Translations under genes and position numbers: made by a program
NCBI GenBank assembly: GCA_910578495.1
Contig: CAJTRE010000011.1
Location: 1-64,000 of the forward strand
Length of the DNA stretch: 64,000 bases
Origin: an uncultured Dorea sp.
GTDB taxonomy: Bacteria > Bacillota > Clostridia > Lachnospirales > Lachnospiraceae
Reading direction: 5' to 3'
Shown here: positions 1-9,331 of the stretch, in pieces
Layout of the letters: each line of letters starts with the position of its first letter
How positions within the stretch are numbered: position 1 is the stretch's first letter
Notes under the pieces: generated by a model
Seen by the model: only the letters and a program-made list of their open reading frames with translations
What the model was told of the DNA's origin: nothing
Databases searched by the model: none

Positions 1-86
1 GAAATCTTCAGGGTTGTTGTCTATTATTTAATTATCAAGGTTCTTGGTTGTTTGCTGTCTGCTGTGTTCCGCGAGTCAGCTTGATT

Positions 87-115
87 ATAATATCACCGAA
101 TGTTTCAAGTGTCAA
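87..115 (-). promoter_or_regulatory. Strong sigma-A-type promoter firing leftward, probably for an rRNA operon
   Basis: On the minus strand a TTGACA -35 (110-115) is followed after 17 bp by TATTAT (87-92). The downstream stretch to position 1 has no gene but carries a CCTTGATAATT-like run resembling leader or spacer sequences beside Firmicutes rRNA genes. The promoter match is seen directly. The rRNA assignment is inference because no rRNA sequence lies inside the window. Confidence 0.45.
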
Positions 116-280
116 CCCCTTTTTTGATTTTTTTTACATTTTTTTCATATTAACTTTAAAAGTTACTATTTTCCAGGGTTTTATCTATGTTTTTACAAGA
201 TATGTTTTCCTACTATCTCTTATCTTTTCTCAAACACTTCTTTTTTCTTACATCACATACGCTCATATTACAGGAGAAAG

Positions 281-313
281 AAAAACGACCTGAAAACTAT
301 ATTCCAAGCCGTC
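281..313 (-). terminator. Probable terminator after tRNA-Ser
   Basis: Read on the minus strand, ACGGCTTG pairs with CAGGTCGT (two wobble pairs) around an AT-rich loop and is followed by five T. It lies 12 nt past the tRNA 3' end, as expected for a monocistronic tRNA unit. Confidence 0.5.
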
Positions 314-324
314 TTTACTCTCAA

Positions 325-412
325 CGGAGAAAGAGGGATTTGAACCCTCGCGCCGGTCACCCGACCTACACCCTTAGCAGGGGCGCCTCTTCAGCCTCTT
401 GAGTATTTCTCC
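325..412 (-). tRNA. tRNA-Ser (anticodon GCU)
   Basis: The 88-nt minus-strand sequence folds as a type II (long variable arm) tRNA. The acceptor stem is GGAGAAA/TTTCTCC with discriminator G (position 325). The anticodon loop is CTGCTAA, giving anticodon GCU for AGC/AGU. There is a long variable arm, and the T-arm has loop TTCAAAT closed by GAGGG/CCCTC. CCA is not encoded. The long variable arm and G discriminator are diagnostic for serine. Confidence 0.95.
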
Positions 413-493
413 AGCAAAAGTAATTATACCAGATTTTCCTCTATTGTCAATTACTTTTTTTAACTTATCACTTTTTTGTAACTATTCAACCAT

Positions 494-820
494 TTACTCT
501 TCCACTGCCTTCGGTTCTTCCTGCTCTGCCTCTGCCGGATTCTCCTGTTCTCTTGATGCAAAATGCAAGAAATATGCATAAATATCTACAATAGCCTGAT
601 AAAGCTCCTCCGGAATCTCCGTTCCCAAGTCAAGCTGAGTCAAAACAGTCGCCAGTGAATTATCTTCAAAAACCGGCACTCCATTGTCATTTGCAATTTC
701 TACAATCTTCTCGGCAACATAACCAAGCCCTGAAGCCACTATGACAGGAGCCGCATTTTTATTTTCATCATAACGCAATGCAACAGCTTTTTTATTTAGC
801 GAATCATCATATGGTGACAT
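494..820 (-). CDS. FlhB C-terminal-domain protein (YlqH-like)
   Basis: This 108-aa protein matches only the cytosolic C-terminal domain of FlhB/YscU export-switch proteins. It has the substrate-specificity core (AVALRYDENKNAAPVIVASG, residues 12-31) and the VAEKIVEIANDNGVPVFED helix-strand region. The autocleavage NPTH of full FlhB is replaced by NKNA, so self-cleavage is not expected. No membrane segments are present. The acidic tail is rich in E, Q and A. Its start overlaps the end of the upstream FliK-like gene by 14 bp, so the two are probably translated together. This pairing matches ylqG-ylqH of Bacillus subtilis. The role is unknown; modulation of export specificity is inference. Confidence 0.8.
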   Translation of the reverse strand: MSPYDDSLNKKAVALRYDENKNAAPVIVASGLGYVAEKIVEIANDNGVPVFEDNSLATVLTQLDLGTEIPEELYQAIVDIYAYFLHFASREQENPAEAEQEEPKAVEE

Positions 821-2222
821 TTACCGTATTTCTCCTTTCGAAAATTTTAGGAAATGCGGCGGAAACCGGAATAGAATCTTTTCCCTTTTCCACTGCAAGA
901 TATTCCAGCTCTATCTTATTTTTCTTCATGATCTTCCTAATATCTTCTCGAATCTCTTTCTCATGCTCGGCAAGATTCTCAGGATATTGAAGCCGCATAT
1001 CCATTTTTCCATTTTCATAATACAACAATACGTCGAAGAATCCAACATCTTTCATATCAAATTTAAGCAGAAGTTTCACACCTCTTTCATTCGAACCTGC
1101 TTCCCCCGACTCTTCATTCGGGTCAACCCATATTTCAGAAAACACAGGCACACCGCTTATAATCATAGGAAGCATTGCATGCATAACCGGCATATACACA
1201 CTTTCATTTGCCAGCATTCCATTCAGAATATTTAAAAACGCTTCTCTGTTTTCAACACCGGCTTCTCCCTTTACGCCCGCCTGAATAATATCAAGAAGGC
1301 TGTCTGACCATGCAGTTTTTCCCGCCGCCCTGTCAAAATCTACATTACGAAACATCTCGCGAAAGCTTGCTGCGTTCATGCCTTCGAACCTCTTCTGGAA
1401 TGCCGGGAAGTTCATCAAACGCTGAAACGCCTGTGTAAGCCCATCCATGCTCGCATTTTCGTAGCGCGACGTGTTAAATGCCAGAAGAGCAACCAAGTCA
1501 CGCAGAGTACCCATATTTTTCGTTTCTGCTACGTATTTTCCTAAGAAGGGAATAATCTCATTCTTTAACAGCGCCACGTTCCTGTCATTATTTCTCAATG
1601 CTCCTGGCTGAAGTCTTGCCGCAAGAGCGCGCAGACTATTCCGGTCGCCCTGAAATAAATACCCTTCCATCTCCTTCAATTCGCCTTCTATATTAGAAAG
1701 GAGATGTTCAGAAGAGGACATATCATTATATTTTTTCAGAAAATCCAAAATCCCCGCTTTCAACTCAACCGTAGAAGCCTCTTGCATCATCTGGCGCATC
1801 ATATCAAATAGCGGTCCTTGCATCCGGTTTGCTCCCGCCATCTGCCCCTTTATAAAATCTTTTAACTGCTCTGGAGAAAGGTTAAGCATCTGGAACAAAT
1901 TCTGGATCTCATCCACCGTCCCCTTACCTATACCCGCTTCCACCAGATTAGCCATTCCACTGAACAGCATCTTATTCATGATCTCCCTCAGTTTGGGAAT
2001 ATCACGAAGACTCTGAACGAAGTTACCGAAGTTGGATTCATAGGAAATTCCCGGACGTACCTCTTGCTGCCCTCCGGATTCCTGTCTCCCATCCGGCCTT
2101 ACAACCTTATCCGGCGCAACCGGATTTTTAATAGACAAATCGTCTGTCTGCTGTTGATTTTGCTTGTTAATTGGTGTATCATAACCCGTTACCGGAGTCG
2201 TTACTTTTAAAATATTTGACAT
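807..2222 (-). CDS. FliK-like hook-length-control-related protein (YlqG-like)
   Basis: This protein of about 471 aa has a polar Gln-rich N-terminus (residues 1-60), a long helical middle, and a C-terminal region (about 380-445, around KLLLKFDMKDVGFFDVLLYY and later ELEYLAV) that resembles the FliK/hook-length-control C-terminal domain. I chose the ATG at 2222 because GTAGGTG lies five bases upstream; an earlier in-frame ATG at 2282 lacks a ribosome site. It overlaps the FlhB-C-like gene downstream. A true fliK is present at 38929-40071, so this is a second, divergent member. It is transcribed divergently from cheA across a 92-bp gap. Confidence 0.65.
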   Translation of the reverse strand: MSNILKVTTPVTGYDTPINKQNQQQTDDLSIKNPVAPDKVVRPDGRQESGGQQEVRPGISYESNFGNFVQSLRDIPKLREIMNKMLFSGMANLVEAGIGKGTVDEIQNLFQMLNLSPEQLKDFIKGQMAGANRMQGPLFDMMRQMMQEASTVELKAGILDFLKKYNDMSSSEHLLSNIEGELKEMEGYLFQGDRNSLRALAARLQPGALRNNDRNVALLKNEIIPFLGKYVAETKNMGTLRDLVALLAFNTSRYENASMDGLTQAFQRLMNFPAFQKRFEGMNAASFREMFRNVDFDRAAGKTAWSDSLLDIIQAGVKGEAGVENREAFLNILNGMLANESVYMPVMHAMLPMIISGVPVFSEIWVDPNEESGEAGSNERGVKLLLKFDMKDVGFFDVLLYYENGKMDMRLQYPENLAEHEKEIREDIRKIMKKNKIELEYLAVEKGKDSIPVSAAFPKIFERRNTVNVTI

Positions 2223-2268
2223 TTTTTCACCTACTCTGTAATTTTTTCTTATTTTTTTCAACCAAAAT

Positions 2269-2276
2269 GACGATAT
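2269..2276 (+). promoter_or_regulatory. Candidate flagellar-sigma -10 element upstream of cheA
   Basis: GACGATAT lies 39 bp before the cheA start and resembles the sigma-D/sigma-28 -10 consensus GCCGATAT. No convincing TAAA -35 is seen at the usual 15-16 bp distance (TTAT is found instead), so this is a weak call. Confidence 0.3.
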
Positions 2277-2314
2277 ACTCACTATATAATATTGAATAAG
2301 GCGGTGCTAATATT

Positions 2315-4390
2315 ATGGATAACATGCTTGAAATGTATCTTTATGAAACAAACACTCTTTTAGAACAATTGGATGAACTTTTGATAGAGGCTGAGAAAAA
2401 TGAAGATTTTACAACTAATGATGTAAATGAAATCTTCCGTATCATGCACACTATCAAAGGCTCTTCTGCCATGATGGAATTTTCTTCCTTAATGGAGATT
2501 GCACATCATATAGAAGATTTGTTCTTCTATATCCGTGAAAACGGTTTGGATTCCTTAAACGAATCACATAAGAATGATTTGTTCAACCTCATGTTCCAAT
2601 CCACTGACGCTCTTCGTGCCGAAGTTGAAAAAATCGAGAACAATGAGCCTCTTAGTAATAATGTCGACCATGTCATTACAGATATTAATAGTTTTTTAGA
2701 AAAAATCCGCGGTGGCGACAACGACGCTGGCAAGGACGATAAGACTGAAGCTTCATCTGATAATGAAAACAAAATTGCTATTATCAACCAGAAAATAAGC
2801 AGCTGTCCGGAAAGCGAGCTTCCTTATTTTATAAGGATTCACTTTGAACAGGGCTGTGGTATGGAAAACTTACGTGCTTTCATGGTTGTTACAGCGCTTA
2901 AGGATTTGGAAGTTCCTTTTGAATTCTTCCCGTCAGACGTAGAGACAAGTTCTGAAACTACCGAGTCAATTATCGAGAACGGTTTCTTTGTTGCTTTCTC
3001 TTCTCATGACGACATCGAAAAAGCATTACATATTATAAAGGAACAAAACAGTATAGAGACTTATGAAGTAATTGAGAATGCTGCTGCACAATCGAAATCA
3101 AAAGCTCCTGAGGCAACAGACGCCGATTCCGGCAACAAAGAAGCTGCCAGCGGTGCTCCTGCCAAGTCAGCGTCATCCTCTTCTTCACACAATGCACCTG
3201 TGAAACAGAGTCTTATTAGTGTCAACCTGTCCAAATTGGACAGTCTGGTTGCGCTTGTAGGTGAGATTGTAATTACCGAATCTATGGTTACATCTTCACC
3301 GGATCTTCAGAACCTTAAATTAGATAACTTTATGAAGTCTGCACGTCAGTTAAGAAAACTGACAGATGATCTTCAGGATATTGCCATGTCTCTTAGAATG
3401 GTTCCGGTATCTGGAACTTTCCAGAAGATGAACCGAATTGTCAGAGATATGAAGAAAAAACTTAATAAAGACGTACGTCTTACAATTATTGGAGAAAATA
3501 CAGAAGTAGATAAGACAATTGTGGACAGCGTGGCCGATCCGATCATGCACATTGTACGTAACTCCATGGACCATGGAATTGAAGAATCTGTGGAAGAACG
3601 TATTGCTGCTGGAAAAGAACCTCAGGCTGAGATTATTCTTTCTGCTACCCACACCGGAAGTGAAGTTATTATCTCTGTAGAGGATGATGGCCGCGGAATG
3701 GACACAGAAGCTATTCTTGCCAAAGCAGAGCGAAACGGTATTCTAACCAAACCGGCAAGCGAATATACTAAGAAAGAGATTCTTTCTCTTCTTATGCTCC
3801 CAGGTTTCTCAACCAATGAATCTGTTACAGAGTTCTCTGGTCGTGGAGTCGGCATGGACGTTGTAAAAAAGAATGTTGAATCCGTAGGCGGTTCCATTTC
3901 TATTACAAGCGAACTGGGGCAAGGAAGCTGTACAACCTTGAAGATTCCTCTTACAATGGCAATTGTAGATGGAATGGAAGTTTCCGTTGGAAAATCCATG
4001 TTCACAATTCCGATTGCCAATATTCTTTCTTCATTCAAAGCTCAGAAAGAAGAGATTATATTAGATGCAAGCGGCAATGAGATTATCAAACGCATGGATA
4101 AATTCTACCCGATTGTTCGTGCACATGACTTATATCATATAGAAACAGAAAAAACAAATATCGAAGACGGTATCTTGATCTGGGTTGAAGCAAGTGATAA
4201 ATCCTACTGCCTGTTCGTAGATGAACTACTCGGAGAACAGCAGGTTGTAGTAAAACCGCTCCCGCCATTCCTCAGCAATTTCAACATTAAAGACTATGGA
4301 ATCAGCGGCTGCACAATTCTTGGCGATGGAAATATTAGCATTATCCTTGATATACTCAACTTATATAATGCTGCACAACACCGTTATTAA
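2315..4390 (+). CDS. cheA: Chemotaxis sensor histidine kinase CheA
   Basis: This 691-aa kinase phosphorylates CheY and CheB under chemoreceptor control. Domains in order: HPt domain with phospho-accepting His45 in IMHTIKGSSAMM; a regulator-binding P2-type region (about 165-255); a low-complexity Ser/Ala/Lys linker (about 257-295); the dimerisation helix pair starting SLISVNLSKLDSLVALVGEI; the ATPase domain with N box (IVRNSMDHGIEE), G1 (VEDDGRGMD) and G2 (FSGRGVGMDVV); and a C-terminal CheW-like domain. All catalytic motifs are intact. It heads the rightward run cheA-cheW-cheR-cheB. The ribosome site AAGGCGG precedes the ATG. Confidence 0.97.
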   Translation: MDNMLEMYLYETNTLLEQLDELLIEAEKNEDFTTNDVNEIFRIMHTIKGSSAMMEFSSLMEIAHHIEDLFFYIRENGLDSLNESHKNDLFNLMFQSTDALRAEVEKIENNEPLSNNVDHVITDINSFLEKIRGGDNDAGKDDKTEASSDNENKIAIINQKISSCPESELPYFIRIHFEQGCGMENLRAFMVVTALKDLEVPFEFFPSDVETSSETTESIIENGFFVAFSSHDDIEKALHIIKEQNSIETYEVIENAAAQSKSKAPEATDADSGNKEAASGAPAKSASSSSSHNAPVKQSLISVNLSKLDSLVALVGEIVITESMVTSSPDLQNLKLDNFMKSARQLRKLTDDLQDIAMSLRMVPVSGTFQKMNRIVRDMKKKLNKDVRLTIIGENTEVDKTIVDSVADPIMHIVRNSMDHGIEESVEERIAAGKEPQAEIILSATHTGSEVIISVEDDGRGMDTEAILAKAERNGILTKPASEYTKKEILSLLMLPGFSTNESVTEFSGRGVGMDVVKKNVESVGGSISITSELGQGSCTTLKIPLTMAIVDGMEVSVGKSMFTIPIANILSSFKAQKEEIILDASGNEIIKRMDKFYPIVRAHDLYHIETEKTNIEDGILIWVEASDKSYCLFVDELLGEQQVVVKPLPPFLSNFNIKDYGISGCTILGDGNISIILDILNLYNAAQHRY

Positions 4391-4423
4391 ATCACTAAAC
4401 TTACAGAAATCGGAGGAGTAATT

Positions 4424-4903
4424 ATGTCAGTAGATACAAGTGAAAACATCATTCAGGAACAGACAGGTGAGCCGGAAGCTATTATTTCTACGGAGCGCTT
4501 CCTCACATTCACTTCTGATGGCCTGACCATAGGAGTAAGCACGAACTACGTAACAGAGATTCTTACCAATCATGCTATTACAATGCTTCCGCTTGTTCCG
4601 GACTATGTTAGAGGAATCATCAACCTGAGAGGTCAGATCATTCCAATTATCGATATACGTCGCCGCATGGGAAAAATGCCCATCGACTTTACAAGTACAA
4701 CCTGCCTGATCGTGCTTAATATCAATTCCATCTCTATTGGTATTATTGTAGACGCAGTACAGCAGGTAATGGATATTGACCGCAGTCGTATCTCTGCGGT
4801 TCCGGTCGAGAATCAGCAGGAGTTGATCAATGGAATGATTTCTTCCGGCGAGCGTTCCGTAATTCTATTTTTAGACTGCGAACAGCTTATACAGACATAC
4901 TAA
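4424..4903 (+). CDS. cheW: Chemotaxis adaptor protein CheW
   Basis: This 159-aa single-domain CheW scaffold couples receptors to CheA. It has the typical core: GLTIGVSTNYVTEIL, then PLVPDYVRGIINLRGQIIPIIDI, then a C-terminal beta segment ending in an LFLDCEQLI strand. The N-terminal 25 residues are an extra acidic tail. It starts 33 bp after cheA with ribosome site GGAGGAG. Confidence 0.95.
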   Translation: MSVDTSENIIQEQTGEPEAIISTERFLTFTSDGLTIGVSTNYVTEILTNHAITMLPLVPDYVRGIINLRGQIIPIIDIRRRMGKMPIDFTSTTCLIVLNINSISIGIIVDAVQQVMDIDRSRISAVPVENQQELINGMISSGERSVILFLDCEQLIQTY

Positions 4904-4924
4904 AACAAAAGGAGTACAATACAC

Positions 4925-5740
4925 ATGTTAGAGATTACAGAAGGGGATTTTCAACGTCTCGTCCATTTTGTAAAACAAAATTACGGAATTGATCTGTCCA
5001 AAAAGAAACAACTTATCACTGGAAGACTTTCCAACACGATCATTTCCATGGGATTTACCACCTTTCAACAATATGTGGATTATCTGTTGAAAAATAAAAA
5101 ACCGGAAGATTTAGAGTTAATGCTGAATAAACTCACAACAAATTACACATATTTTATGCGAGAGAAGGTACACTTTGACCTTTTCAAAGACACGATTCTT
5201 CCATGGCTGGAAAAAACAAAAACCAACAAGGTTTTAAGTATTTGGAGCGCCGGTTGTTCTTCAGGAGAAGAGCCTTATACGATTTCTATGATTCTCAAAG
5301 AGTATTTCGGCGCAAAGGCTTCTGCCTGGGATACCCGCGTTCTTGCAACAGACATTTCTCAGAATGCTTTGACCGCAGCCCAAAACGCTGTATATGATGA
5401 AGCATCTCTGAAAGAACTTCCGCCGGGATGGAAATCCAAGTATTTCCGTTCTGCCGGAGAACCAGGATTATACACTATCTCGCCGGAAATAAAATCGAAT
5501 GTAATCTTTCGTACCTTTAACTTAATGAATCCTATCCAGTTCCGCCTGAAATTTGATGTAATCTTCTGCCGGAACGTTATGATCTATTTTGATCAGGATA
5601 CGAAGAATGCGCTCGTGAACCGCTTTTATAACGCAAGCAACCCCGGCGGATACCTTTTAATTGGTCATTCTGAAAGCTTGAATAAAGAGAGTACGCCTTA
5701 TAACTACCTTAACCCGGCAACCTATCGTAAAGCTGAATAG
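4925..5740 (+). CDS. cheR: Chemoreceptor glutamate methyltransferase CheR
   Basis: This 271-aa SAM-dependent enzyme methylates receptor glutamates for adaptation. It has an N-terminal helical CheR_N domain (residues 1-75) followed by the Rossmann methyltransferase fold. The SAM motif is IWSAGCSSGEEPYTISM, and the later motifs LATDISQNALTAA and FDVIFCRNVMIYFD are both present. No C-terminal TPR extension is seen. Ribosome site AAAAGGAG is 12 bp upstream. It works opposite CheB, encoded next. Confidence 0.96.
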   Translation: MLEITEGDFQRLVHFVKQNYGIDLSKKKQLITGRLSNTIISMGFTTFQQYVDYLLKNKKPEDLELMLNKLTTNYTYFMREKVHFDLFKDTILPWLEKTKTNKVLSIWSAGCSSGEEPYTISMILKEYFGAKASAWDTRVLATDISQNALTAAQNAVYDEASLKELPPGWKSKYFRSAGEPGLYTISPEIKSNVIFRTFNLMNPIQFRLKFDVIFCRNVMIYFDQDTKNALVNRFYNASNPGGYLLIGHSESLNKESTPYNYLNPATYRKAE

Positions 5741-5775
5741 GAAAACTGCTCTCGTAAATAGAAAGGATGCTGACT

Positions 5776-6831
5776 ATGTTAAATAACAAAATTAAAGTAT
5801 TAGTTGTAGACGATTCCTCACTGTTTCGTGAATTATTGGTTCAAAATCTGTCTACACATCCTGATATAGAAGTCGTCGGATACGCAATCAATGCTTTCGA
5901 CGCCAAACATAAAATTCCTATTCTACGTCCAGATGTAATCACTCTGGACGTAGAAATGCCTGGTCTGAGCGGAATAGATTTTTTAAAGCAACTGCTTCCA
6001 ACGAATCCACTGCCCGTCATTTTAGTGTCCTCACTGAACCTTTCTGTCTTTGAAGCACTCTCAGCCGGAGCGGTGGATTTTGTTCGAAAGCCGGATCTGA
6101 GCGCTCATAACTCCAAAGATATTTTCTTTTCTAATCTAAAAACGAAAGTTGTTATAGCGTCAAAAGCTAAAGTACATGCAAACAAAGTTTCTCTCGGAAC
6201 ATCTGCCGACATATCGTCAAAACCAGTGATTAATTCCACCTTACCATCTTCTGTTCTTAATTCCACGATTATTGGTATTGGTGCTTCTACCGGTGGAACC
6301 GAAGCGACTCTCGATGTACTAAAGCAGCTTCCTGCTCAAATGCCCGGTATTGTCGTTACCCAGCATATGCCGGAAGGATTCACTGCTATGTACGCAGAGC
6401 GGCTGAATCGTCTTTGTAACCTGACAGTAAAAGAAGCGAAAAACGGGGATATGATTCGTCCGGGACTGGTACTCATCGCTCCTGGCGGTATGCAGATGGA
6501 AGTCATACGTTCTAACTTAAGTTATGCCGTACGAGTATTCCCGGGTCAAAAGGTAAGCGGTCATGCGCCTTCTGTAGACGCACTGTTTACCTCTATTGCC
6601 AAAAATGTAACAATCAATCAAGTAGGAATTATTATGACCGGTATGGGACGTGATGGAGCTGATGGCCTTCTTCAAATGAAGCAAAAAGGCGCCTTCACTA
6701 TCGGTCAAGACAAAGAATCCTGCGTTGTATACGGTATGCCGATGGTGGCGTATAATCTCGGAGCTGTCACAGTACAATCCTCCTGTAATAACATTCCTTC
6801 CGTACTGATGAATCATTTGAAAAAGATGTAA
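5776..6831 (+). CDS. cheB: Chemotaxis response regulator / protein-glutamate methylesterase CheB
   Basis: This 351-aa enzyme removes receptor methyl groups when phosphorylated by CheA. The receiver domain has the acidic pair VVDDSS and phospho-acceptor Asp58 (TLDVEMPG). The C-terminal esterase has the Ser (GIGASTGGTEAT), His (TQHMPEGF) and Asp (IIMTGMGRDGADG) of the catalytic triad. I chose the ATG at 5776, which has AAAGGA eight bases upstream; the ATG at 5767 sits directly on that site. It may be the last gene of the chemotaxis part of this run, as 106 bp follow before flgM. Confidence 0.96.
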   Translation: MLNNKIKVLVVDDSSLFRELLVQNLSTHPDIEVVGYAINAFDAKHKIPILRPDVITLDVEMPGLSGIDFLKQLLPTNPLPVILVSSLNLSVFEALSAGAVDFVRKPDLSAHNSKDIFFSNLKTKVVIASKAKVHANKVSLGTSADISSKPVINSTLPSSVLNSTIIGIGASTGGTEATLDVLKQLPAQMPGIVVTQHMPEGFTAMYAERLNRLCNLTVKEAKNGDMIRPGLVLIAPGGMQMEVIRSNLSYAVRVFPGQKVSGHAPSVDALFTSIAKNVTINQVGIIMTGMGRDGADGLLQMKQKGAFTIGQDKESCVVYGMPMVAYNLGAVTVQSSCNNIPSVLMNHLKKM

Positions 6832-6937
6832 ACAGCTAAGATTCTTTTATCAGAACGTTATGAATTTTCAGTTTCTGTCGATATGTAAAATATCAGGATA
6901 CTTTACCAGATAGCCACTTAAATAAAGGAGAACATCT

Positions 6938-7246
6938 ATGAAAATATCCAATAATAATATATTAAAAACATATACTGATTTACATTCTCATACAAAAGGG
7001 AAGACAGGAACTTACAAAACTTTGGACAGTGAGCATAATTTCGATGCTATAACTATACAGTCGAATCCGAGAGATATTGCAGAGCATACCTTTTCAAGTG
7101 CGCTTGCAAAGAAATTATCTTCCGATGTCGCAGCTCCCGTTTCACAAGAATATCTGCAAGATTTGCGTAAACAGGTTTCCACTCGTTCTTACCAGCCGGA
7201 TCCTATTGCAATTGCAGCTAAGATTCTATTGGTTGAGGAGAGATAG
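6938..7246 (+). CDS. flgM: Anti-sigma factor FlgM
   Basis: This 102-aa protein is a short, polar, largely disordered FlgM. Its C-terminal half (LQDLRKQVSTRSYQPDPIAI and AAKILLVEER) carries the conserved sigma-28-binding helices of the family. FlgM holds the flagellar sigma factor (fliA at 25321-26130) inactive until the hook is complete and FlgM is exported. The 106-bp upstream gap contains GTCGATAT, a possible sigma-28-type -10. It is followed after 2 bp by flgN. Confidence 0.88.
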   Translation: MKISNNNILKTYTDLHSHTKGKTGTYKTLDSEHNFDAITIQSNPRDIAEHTFSSALAKKLSSDVAAPVSQEYLQDLRKQVSTRSYQPDPIAIAAKILLVEER

Positions 7247-7248
7247 AT

Positions 7249-7716
7249 ATGAAAGACTTTTCACAGTTTATAGAGGTCATAAAAGAATTTAATGACCTTT
7301 TTGACACGCTGATTCCCATTGAGCAAAAGAAACTTGACGCTGCGGTTAAGAATCAGGTGAGTTTTGTAGAAGAATGTATGAACAAAGAACAAGCAGCAAT
7401 TCTTCGTCTCCGCGGTCTTGAAAAGAGACGGGAAGAGGCTCAGAAAGCGCTTGGTATGGAGGAACTTACTTTCCGTCAGATTTTGGAAAAGGCTCCTGAA
7501 GACGTTCGGCCTGTGTTAAAACCATTATTCGATACATTATCGCAACAGGTTCAGACGTTTCAATCCGTTACCACCAGTTCTAAAGATATTATAGAAGTTA
7601 ATCTTCACAACATACAGAATTCTCTGCAGAACGCTTCCGCCGGAGAACAAGTTTATTCTCCCAAGGGTGTGTCGGAAAATTCAAAAGAAACTCACTTTAC
7701 AAGCCGTTCAGTTTAA
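7249..7716 (+). CDS. flgN: FlgN-family export chaperone
   Basis: This 155-aa, almost wholly helical protein has the FlgN pattern: an N-terminal long helix with a Glu/Gln/Lys repeat, LRLRGLEKRREEAQKALG in the middle, and a C-terminal region that would bind hook-associated proteins. It lies directly before flgK and flgL, the two known FlgN substrates, and two bases after flgM. The sequence is family-typical but divergent, so much of the call rests on position. Confidence 0.85.
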   Translation: MKDFSQFIEVIKEFNDLFDTLIPIEQKKLDAAVKNQVSFVEECMNKEQAAILRLRGLEKRREEAQKALGMEELTFRQILEKAPEDVRPVLKPLFDTLSQQVQTFQSVTTSSKDIIEVNLHNIQNSLQNASAGEQVYSPKGVSENSKETHFTSRSV

Positions 7717-7736
7717 AAGACTAGGAGGAATATAGA

Positions 7737-9317
7737 ATGATACGTTCAACTTTTGCAGGTTTTACAACCGCACAGCTTGCAATGGCCGCAAGTCAGCGCG
7801 CACTTGATGTAACCGGTCAGAATATTGCGAATATTAATACTATAGGCTATACAAGACAGCGTTTGGATATTAGCAGCTTGAGTACAACAGGCGCTGATTT
7901 TCATAATTCGCCGTTTAATGTAACTGTAGGATATGGAGTTCAGATGACAGGTGTGTCACAGCTTCGCGATCCTTTCCTTGATATGCAGTACCGTTCCCAG
8001 ATGGCAAAACTTGGAACTTCCGATGCAATGGCCGCTGGTCTTGAGCAATTAGAGCCTGTTTTTGATGAGACTACAAGAAACGGTATCCGCACCGCTCTTG
8101 AAAGTATTACCAGTTCTTTGAACAGTCTGTCTAAGGAAACCGGGAATAAGGAATTTGACGCAATGGTCCGCTCTAATATGCAGATTCTTCTCAACCTGTT
8201 CCACAACACTGCGACAGACTTAGAAGCTATCCGTAAGGATGCAAACGAAGGATTTGTCATTACAGATATTCCGGAAGTAAACCAGATTCTTGAGAATATC
8301 TCCAATCTTAATACAAGTATTAAGAACAGCCAAATACTCGGTAATCCTGCTCTGGAGCTTCAGGATCAGAGAAACGATTTGCTTGATCAGTTATCAAGCT
8401 ATCTTCCAATTTCCGTAAAATACTCTGATAAGCCGATTGGTCCCGGTCAGACAGTGGAAGTGTTAGACGTTTCCTTTACGACAACAGATGGAACGAAGAT
8501 TTCATTGATTTCTGATATGAATTATACATCTTTTCATGCAGACATCAGCAGTCAGCCTGTTACCCTTTCCGTTGGCGATCTAAGTAGCGGTAAAGTCATA
8601 GACGTAACAGAGACTCTTGGTTCTGGAACGTTAAAAGGAACTCTGGACTTCCTGAACAAATCTGGAGATTTCGACAACAGTGACTTCAAGGGACTTGGTT
8701 ACTATGAAAAGGCATTCGATTCTCTTGTAGAAACTTTTGCTACTGCATTAAACGAGGCAAATAAAGCTGTAAAGTTGGATGCAAATGGTAAGCCGATAGA
8801 AAACCCTCCCGGTTCTGGTCAGTATGAAATGGAAGATCGTCCACTGTTCGAGCAAATTGATCCAAATAAGCCCTTTAGCGCTTCTAATATCAAACTTGCA
8901 GACAACTGGGTAAACGGCACTTATGGAGTCACTAATTCTACTGATGTTATAGATGGTAAGATTGGCGCAACTGCAAATGACAGCGTCTTAAACATGATTA
9001 AATTATTTGACAGTGATCTTCAATTTAAAGTAAATGGAAATACATTCTTCACAGGCTCTTTTACTGACTGCTTTAAAAATATTGAGAGTACTCTCGGTGT
9101 TGATAAGAAATCTGCTGAGACAATGGTTACGAATCAAATTGCTGTCCTTAATCAGACTGCCAATTCTCGTGACGGCGTATCTGGCGTTCAGTTAGATGAA
9201 GAAGGTATGAACTTGATGCATTTTAACCAGTCTTACACTGCCGCGGCCAGACTTATGACCACATTGGATGAAGCTCTGGATACATTAATTAATAGAACCG
9301 GTGTTGTCGGAAGATAA
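7737..9317 (+). CDS. flgK: Flagellar hook-associated protein 1, FlgK
   Basis: This 526-aa secreted protein forms the first hook-filament junction. The N-terminal rod/hook signature (ALDVTGQNIANINTIGYTRQ) and the C-terminal FlgK signature (SGVQLDEEGMNLMHFNQSYT with AAARLMTTLDEALDTLINRT) are intact. Length is usual for the family. The ribosome site TAGGAGGAATA precedes the ATG. It is part of the flgM-flgN-flgK-flgL unit. Confidence 0.96.
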   Translation: MIRSTFAGFTTAQLAMAASQRALDVTGQNIANINTIGYTRQRLDISSLSTTGADFHNSPFNVTVGYGVQMTGVSQLRDPFLDMQYRSQMAKLGTSDAMAAGLEQLEPVFDETTRNGIRTALESITSSLNSLSKETGNKEFDAMVRSNMQILLNLFHNTATDLEAIRKDANEGFVITDIPEVNQILENISNLNTSIKNSQILGNPALELQDQRNDLLDQLSSYLPISVKYSDKPIGPGQTVEVLDVSFTTTDGTKISLISDMNYTSFHADISSQPVTLSVGDLSSGKVIDVTETLGSGTLKGTLDFLNKSGDFDNSDFKGLGYYEKAFDSLVETFATALNEANKAVKLDANGKPIENPPGSGQYEMEDRPLFEQIDPNKPFSASNIKLADNWVNGTYGVTNSTDVIDGKIGATANDSVLNMIKLFDSDLQFKVNGNTFFTGSFTDCFKNIESTLGVDKKSAETMVTNQIAVLNQTANSRDGVSGVQLDEEGMNLMHFNQSYTAAARLMTTLDEALDTLINRTGVVGR

Positions 9318-9331
9318 TCAGGAGGAATAAT

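Noticed and set aside
48..402. Short ORFs in the first 400 bases
   Set aside because: They overlap the tRNA gene and the leftward promoter region and have no coding features.
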